Source of the DNA: Alistipes sp.
Lineage (GTDB): Bacteria > Bacteroidota > Bacteroidia > Bacteroidales > Rikenellaceae
Direction of reading: 5' to 3'
DNA length: 10,335 bases
Assembly (NCBI GenBank): GCA_022511355.1
Contig: JAFLRS010000003.1
Location: 1 to 10,335 of the forward strand
A program made the translations under genes and the position numbers. Positions within the stretch are counted from its first letter, which is position 1; each line of letters begins with the position of its first letter. A model generated the notes under the pieces. That model saw only the letters and a list, made by a program, of their open reading frames with translations. It was not told where the DNA came from and searched no databases. Positions 8,118 to 10,335 of the stretch are shown here, one piece after another.

Positions 8118-8125
8118 CAAATATA
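8118..8125 (-). promoter_or_regulatory. Probable -7 promoter box for uvrB
   Basis: The minus strand reads TATATTTG (8125 down to 8118), an exact match to TAnnTTTG. Only 8 nt separate it from the uvrB ATG at 8109, so the mRNA would have a leader of a few nucleotides at most. No TTG is found at a normal -33 distance. The placement argues against the longer in-frame start at 8139. The hexamer ATTTGC occurs three times on this strand (8141-8136, 8122-8117, 8116-8111); the middle copy overlaps the box. Confidence 0.55.
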
Positions 8126-8178
8126 GTATAAAAACGCAAATTTCACCGATTAATTTCAGTTTATACCGCGAATATTGT

Positions 8179-8186
8179 TACCTTTG
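8179..8186 (+). promoter_or_regulatory. Probable -7 promoter box for dnaG
   Basis: TACCTTTG matches TAnnTTTG exactly and ends 5 nt before the dnaG ATG at 8192. Transcription would start at or just before the start codon, giving a leaderless or nearly leaderless mRNA. TTTC at 8154-8157, 21 nt upstream, is the nearest thing to a -33 element. Activity is inferred from the motif only. Confidence 0.55.
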
Positions 8187-8191
8187 CAGAT

Positions 8192-10174
8192 ATGATTGAC
8201 CGCTCGACCATAGACCGCATCTACGCCGCAGCCGATATCGTCGATATTATCGGCGACTACGTCACCCTGCGGCGCAAAGGCGTGAACTATCAGTGCTGCT
8301 GCCCCTTCCACAACGAAAAAACACCCTCATTCGTGGTCTCGCCCTCCAAAGGCGTATTCAAATGCTTCGGATGCGGCAAGGGCGGAAATGCCATAACCTT
8401 CATAATGGAACACGAAGGCGTGGAATGGCCCGAAGCACTTAAAATAGTCGCCAAAAAGTACGGCATCGAGGTCGTCGAAAAAGAACTTACTCCCGAAGAA
8501 CTCAAACGCAACGACAACCGCGAAAGTATGTTCGTGCTGAACGGCTGGGCCGCCGAATACTTCGCCAATACGCTGCTCCAAACCGGTGAAGGAATGAGCG
8601 TAGGTCTGCCCTACTTCCGGCAGCAACGCGGATTCTCCGACGCCACAATCAAAAAATTCGCGCTCGGATTCTGCTCCGCCAAAGGCGACATCATGAGCCG
8701 CGATGCTCTCGAAGCCGGATACAAAGAGGAATTCCTGCTCTCAACCGGACTCTCTCTCAAACGCGAAAGCGACGGCTCGCTCTACGACCGCTTCCGCGAC
8801 CGCGTAATCTTCCCCGTACACAACATATCGGGACGAATAGTCGCATTCGGCGGACGTACCCTCCGCACCGACAAAAATATATCCAAATATCAAAACTCCC
8901 CCGAAAGCGAAATATACAGCAAAAAAAACGAACTCTACGGCCTATACTTCGCTAAAAAAGCTATACAACAGCAGGATTTCGCCATAATGGTCGAAGGCTA
9001 CACCGACGTGATATCGATGCATCAGGCCGGTATAGAAAACGTCGTCTCCTCCTCGGGAACTTCGCTCACAGTCGAACAAATCAGGCTGCTCCACCGATTC
9101 ACCCGCAACATAACCGTAATCTATGACGGCGACTCGGCCGGAATCCACGCCTCGCTCAGAGGTATCGACATGATTCTGCGCGAAGGTATGAACGTCAGAG
9201 TCGTGCTGCTCCCCGAACCCGAAGACCCCGACTCCTTCGCACGAAGCCACTCCGCAACCGAAGTCCGGGACTATATCCGCGAACACGAAGAGGATTTCCT
9301 TACCTTCAAAGCCAAACTCCTCTCCGCAAGCGCAGGCAATGACCCCATACGACGTTCGGAACTTATCTCGGATATGGTCGAATCCATATCCCAAATCCCC
9401 GATGCCATTCAGCGCTCCGTGTTCACCAAAGAGTGCGCACGCATCATGGATATCGACGAAAATATCCTCATAGGAGAAATCGCCCGCAAACGAATGCTCG
9501 CCACCGGCGACCGCGAAACCGAAGAGTTCATGCGGCGGCAACAGGCTCAGCGACGACGCGAAACCGCCGACCACATAACAACACCCGCCGAAAACGGAGG
9601 ACGAATATCTCCCGGCAGCAGCCTCGAAACCCTCGAACGCGAACTTACCAAATATCTGCTCAAATTCGGACACCGCTCATTCGAATACCGCGAAGGACGC
9701 AAATACATACCCATGAATGTCGCAGCCGAAATATTCCGCGACCTCGATGCCGATGCCCTGCACTTCGAAAACAAAGCCTACAACACCATACTCGACCTCT
9801 ACCGCTCAATGTGGCAACAGTCGGGAGAAGGCGTCGAAATCGAAGCCCGACACTTCATAAACCACTCCGACCCCGATGTATGCAACGCCGCCGTCGATAT
9901 ACTGACCTCCGACGACAACTACACCGCCAGCGAAATATGGAGCAAAAAAGATATCCACGTCGAAAGCGACGAAGAAATATTCGCAGCCGGAGTACCAAAA
10001 GCCATAACACTCTACAAATCAAAAGTCGTGGAACGAATGATTCGCGAACAGGAAGCTCTGCTCTCGGACCCCAATCTCTCCGAAGAACAACAGGATGCCA
10101 TACTGCAACAAATGGCTCGGCTGAACTCGGTGCGCGTCATCCTCTCAAACAAACTCGACAGACTTATACTCTGA
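8192..10174 (+). CDS. dnaG: DNA primase (DnaG)
   Basis: DnaG makes the short RNA primers for chromosome replication, acting with the replicative helicase DnaB at the fork. The 660-residue protein has the standard three parts. The N-terminal CHC2 zinc domain has ligands Cys37, His40, Cys58 and Cys61 in CPFHNEKTPSF and FKCFGCGKGGN. The RNA polymerase/TOPRIM domain contains YFRQQRGFSD, then RFRDRVIFPVHN and GRIVAFGGR, with metal-binding acidic residues in EGYTD (Glu268) and DGDSAG (Asp312, Asp314). The C-terminal region, about 430-660, is divergent, highly charged and rich in predicted helix (for example the QQAQRRRE stretch), fitting the helicase-binding domain but not recognisable by motif. 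The start MIDRSTIDRIYAAADIVD is the family-typical one. It is divergent from uvrB with 82 nt between starts. No sigma factor or rpsU gene accompanies it here, unlike the classical E. coli operon. Essential gene, intact. Confidence 0.98.
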   Translation: MIDRSTIDRIYAAADIVDIIGDYVTLRRKGVNYQCCCPFHNEKTPSFVVSPSKGVFKCFGCGKGGNAITFIMEHEGVEWPEALKIVAKKYGIEVVEKELTPEELKRNDNRESMFVLNGWAAEYFANTLLQTGEGMSVGLPYFRQQRGFSDATIKKFALGFCSAKGDIMSRDALEAGYKEEFLLSTGLSLKRESDGSLYDRFRDRVIFPVHNISGRIVAFGGRTLRTDKNISKYQNSPESEIYSKKNELYGLYFAKKAIQQQDFAIMVEGYTDVISMHQAGIENVVSSSGTSLTVEQIRLLHRFTRNITVIYDGDSAGIHASLRGIDMILREGMNVRVVLLPEPEDPDSFARSHSATEVRDYIREHEEDFLTFKAKLLSASAGNDPIRRSELISDMVESISQIPDAIQRSVFTKECARIMDIDENILIGEIARKRMLATGDRETEEFMRRQQAQRRRETADHITTPAENGGRISPGSSLETLERELTKYLLKFGHRSFEYREGRKYIPMNVAAEIFRDLDADALHFENKAYNTILDLYRSMWQQSGEGVEIEARHFINHSDPDVCNAAVDILTSDDNYTASEIWSKKDIHVESDEEIFAAGVPKAITLYKSKVVERMIREQEALLSDPNLSEEQQDAILQQMARLNSVRVILSNKLDRLIL

Positions 10175-10335
10175 AACTCTGCGCACACACAAAAAAAAGC
10201 AGAACCGGAGGTCATACACGTAATCGCTACGCATATCGTGTGCAAACAGAAAATAAACAGAAAGATGTGTAAAACTTAAAAGAAAATTTACCCTTTCCGG
10301 CTCTGCCCGTAACATCTTCGGGCAAATCTCATGCC
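10175..10335. other. Non-coding region after dnaG with a small hairpin at the right edge
   Basis: No credible gene starts here. The stretch after the dnaG stop is A-rich (an eight-A run at 10191-10198), followed by an A/T-rich block at about 10245-10290 and then abruptly G/C-rich sequence. A 6-bp stem TGCCCG (10304-10309) pairs with CGGGCA (10319-10324) around a 9-nt loop. It has no U-run after it, so it is not a typical terminator for dnaG. It could be the 5' part of a structured RNA or leader, or the 3' end of a leftward gene; the window ends too soon to tell. Confidence 0.35.

Noticed and set aside
8110..8139. Longer uvrB starting at the ATG complementary to 8137-8139.
   Set aside because: The extra residues MRFYTIFAFA are not family-like, and the -7 box at 8118-8125 would lie inside the coding sequence. 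The ATG at 8109 gives the typical UvrB N-terminus.
6043..8199. A 718-codon open frame on the plus strand opposite uvrB.
   Set aside because: It lies almost exactly antisense to an unmistakable uvrB. Its translation is rich in His, Arg and Leu with no recognisable domain, and it runs over the terminator and both promoters. It is a by-product of G/C-rich third codon positions.
10178..10203. TCTGC/GCAGA stem after dnaG as a terminator.
   Set aside because: Only 5 bp with a 16-nt loop and an A-run in the loop rather than a U-run after the stem; too weak to call.
10285..10335. TPP-like riboswitch on the minus strand (TGAGAT, CCCG, AGGG pieces).
   Set aside because: The diagnostic CTGAT/GGATAATGCCAGC part is missing, so the resemblance is superficial.

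Overview
The window is a stretch of chromosomal housekeeping genes from a member of the Bacteroidetes, most likely order Bacteroidales and plausibly an Alistipes-like genus. The evidence is the protein families, which read as Bacteroidales versions (lipoprotein M49 dipeptidyl peptidase III, an M16 protease with a helical insert, and Bacteroidales-style DnaG and UvrB starts), the lack of Shine-Dalgarno sequences before the genes, and -7 boxes of the Bacteroidetes form TAnnTTTG. Codons are rich in C/G at the third position. The genus is an inference from style, not from a marker gene. I see no mobile element, tRNA, rRNA, CRISPR array or phage gene.

Layout. (1) Positions 1-1226, minus strand: the first two thirds or so of a lipoprotein dipeptidyl peptidase III, cut by the window edge before its catalytic HExxGH motif. 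(2) Positions 1227-1346: a short divergent control region with one -7 box for each direction and an inverted repeat around the leftward box. (3) Positions 1347-5990, plus strand: a tight gene run panC - panD - DUF456 membrane protein - M16 metalloprotease lipoprotein, with spacings of 4 nt, a 1-nt overlap (TAATG) and 30 nt, so probably one transcript. (4) Positions 6015-6047: a strong hairpin between the convergent M16 and uvrB genes that contains the uvrB stop codon and can end transcription from both sides. (5) Positions 6046-8109, minus strand: uvrB. (6) Positions 8110-8191: a compact divergent region with -7 boxes only a few bases from the start codons of uvrB and dnaG. (7) Positions 8192-10174, plus strand: dnaG. 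(8) Positions 10175-10335: non-coding, A-rich, with one small hairpin at the right edge.

How the genes work together. PanD makes beta-alanine from aspartate and PanC joins beta-alanine to pantoate, so the two give the last steps to pantothenate (vitamin B5, precursor of CoA); the pantoate-making genes panB and panE are not in the window. The DUF456 protein and the M16 protease share the transcript with no evident biochemical link to pantothenate. UvrB (damage recognition in nucleotide excision repair) and DnaG (replication primase) are divergent neighbours, both in DNA metabolism. DPP III and the M16 protease are both predicted lipoprotein zinc peptidases of the cell envelope.

I did not find a convincing new biological system. 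The items worth a second look are regulatory: the near-leaderless uvrB/dnaG promoters, the inverted repeat around the DPP III promoter, the stop codon inside a terminator, and the unexplained right edge.
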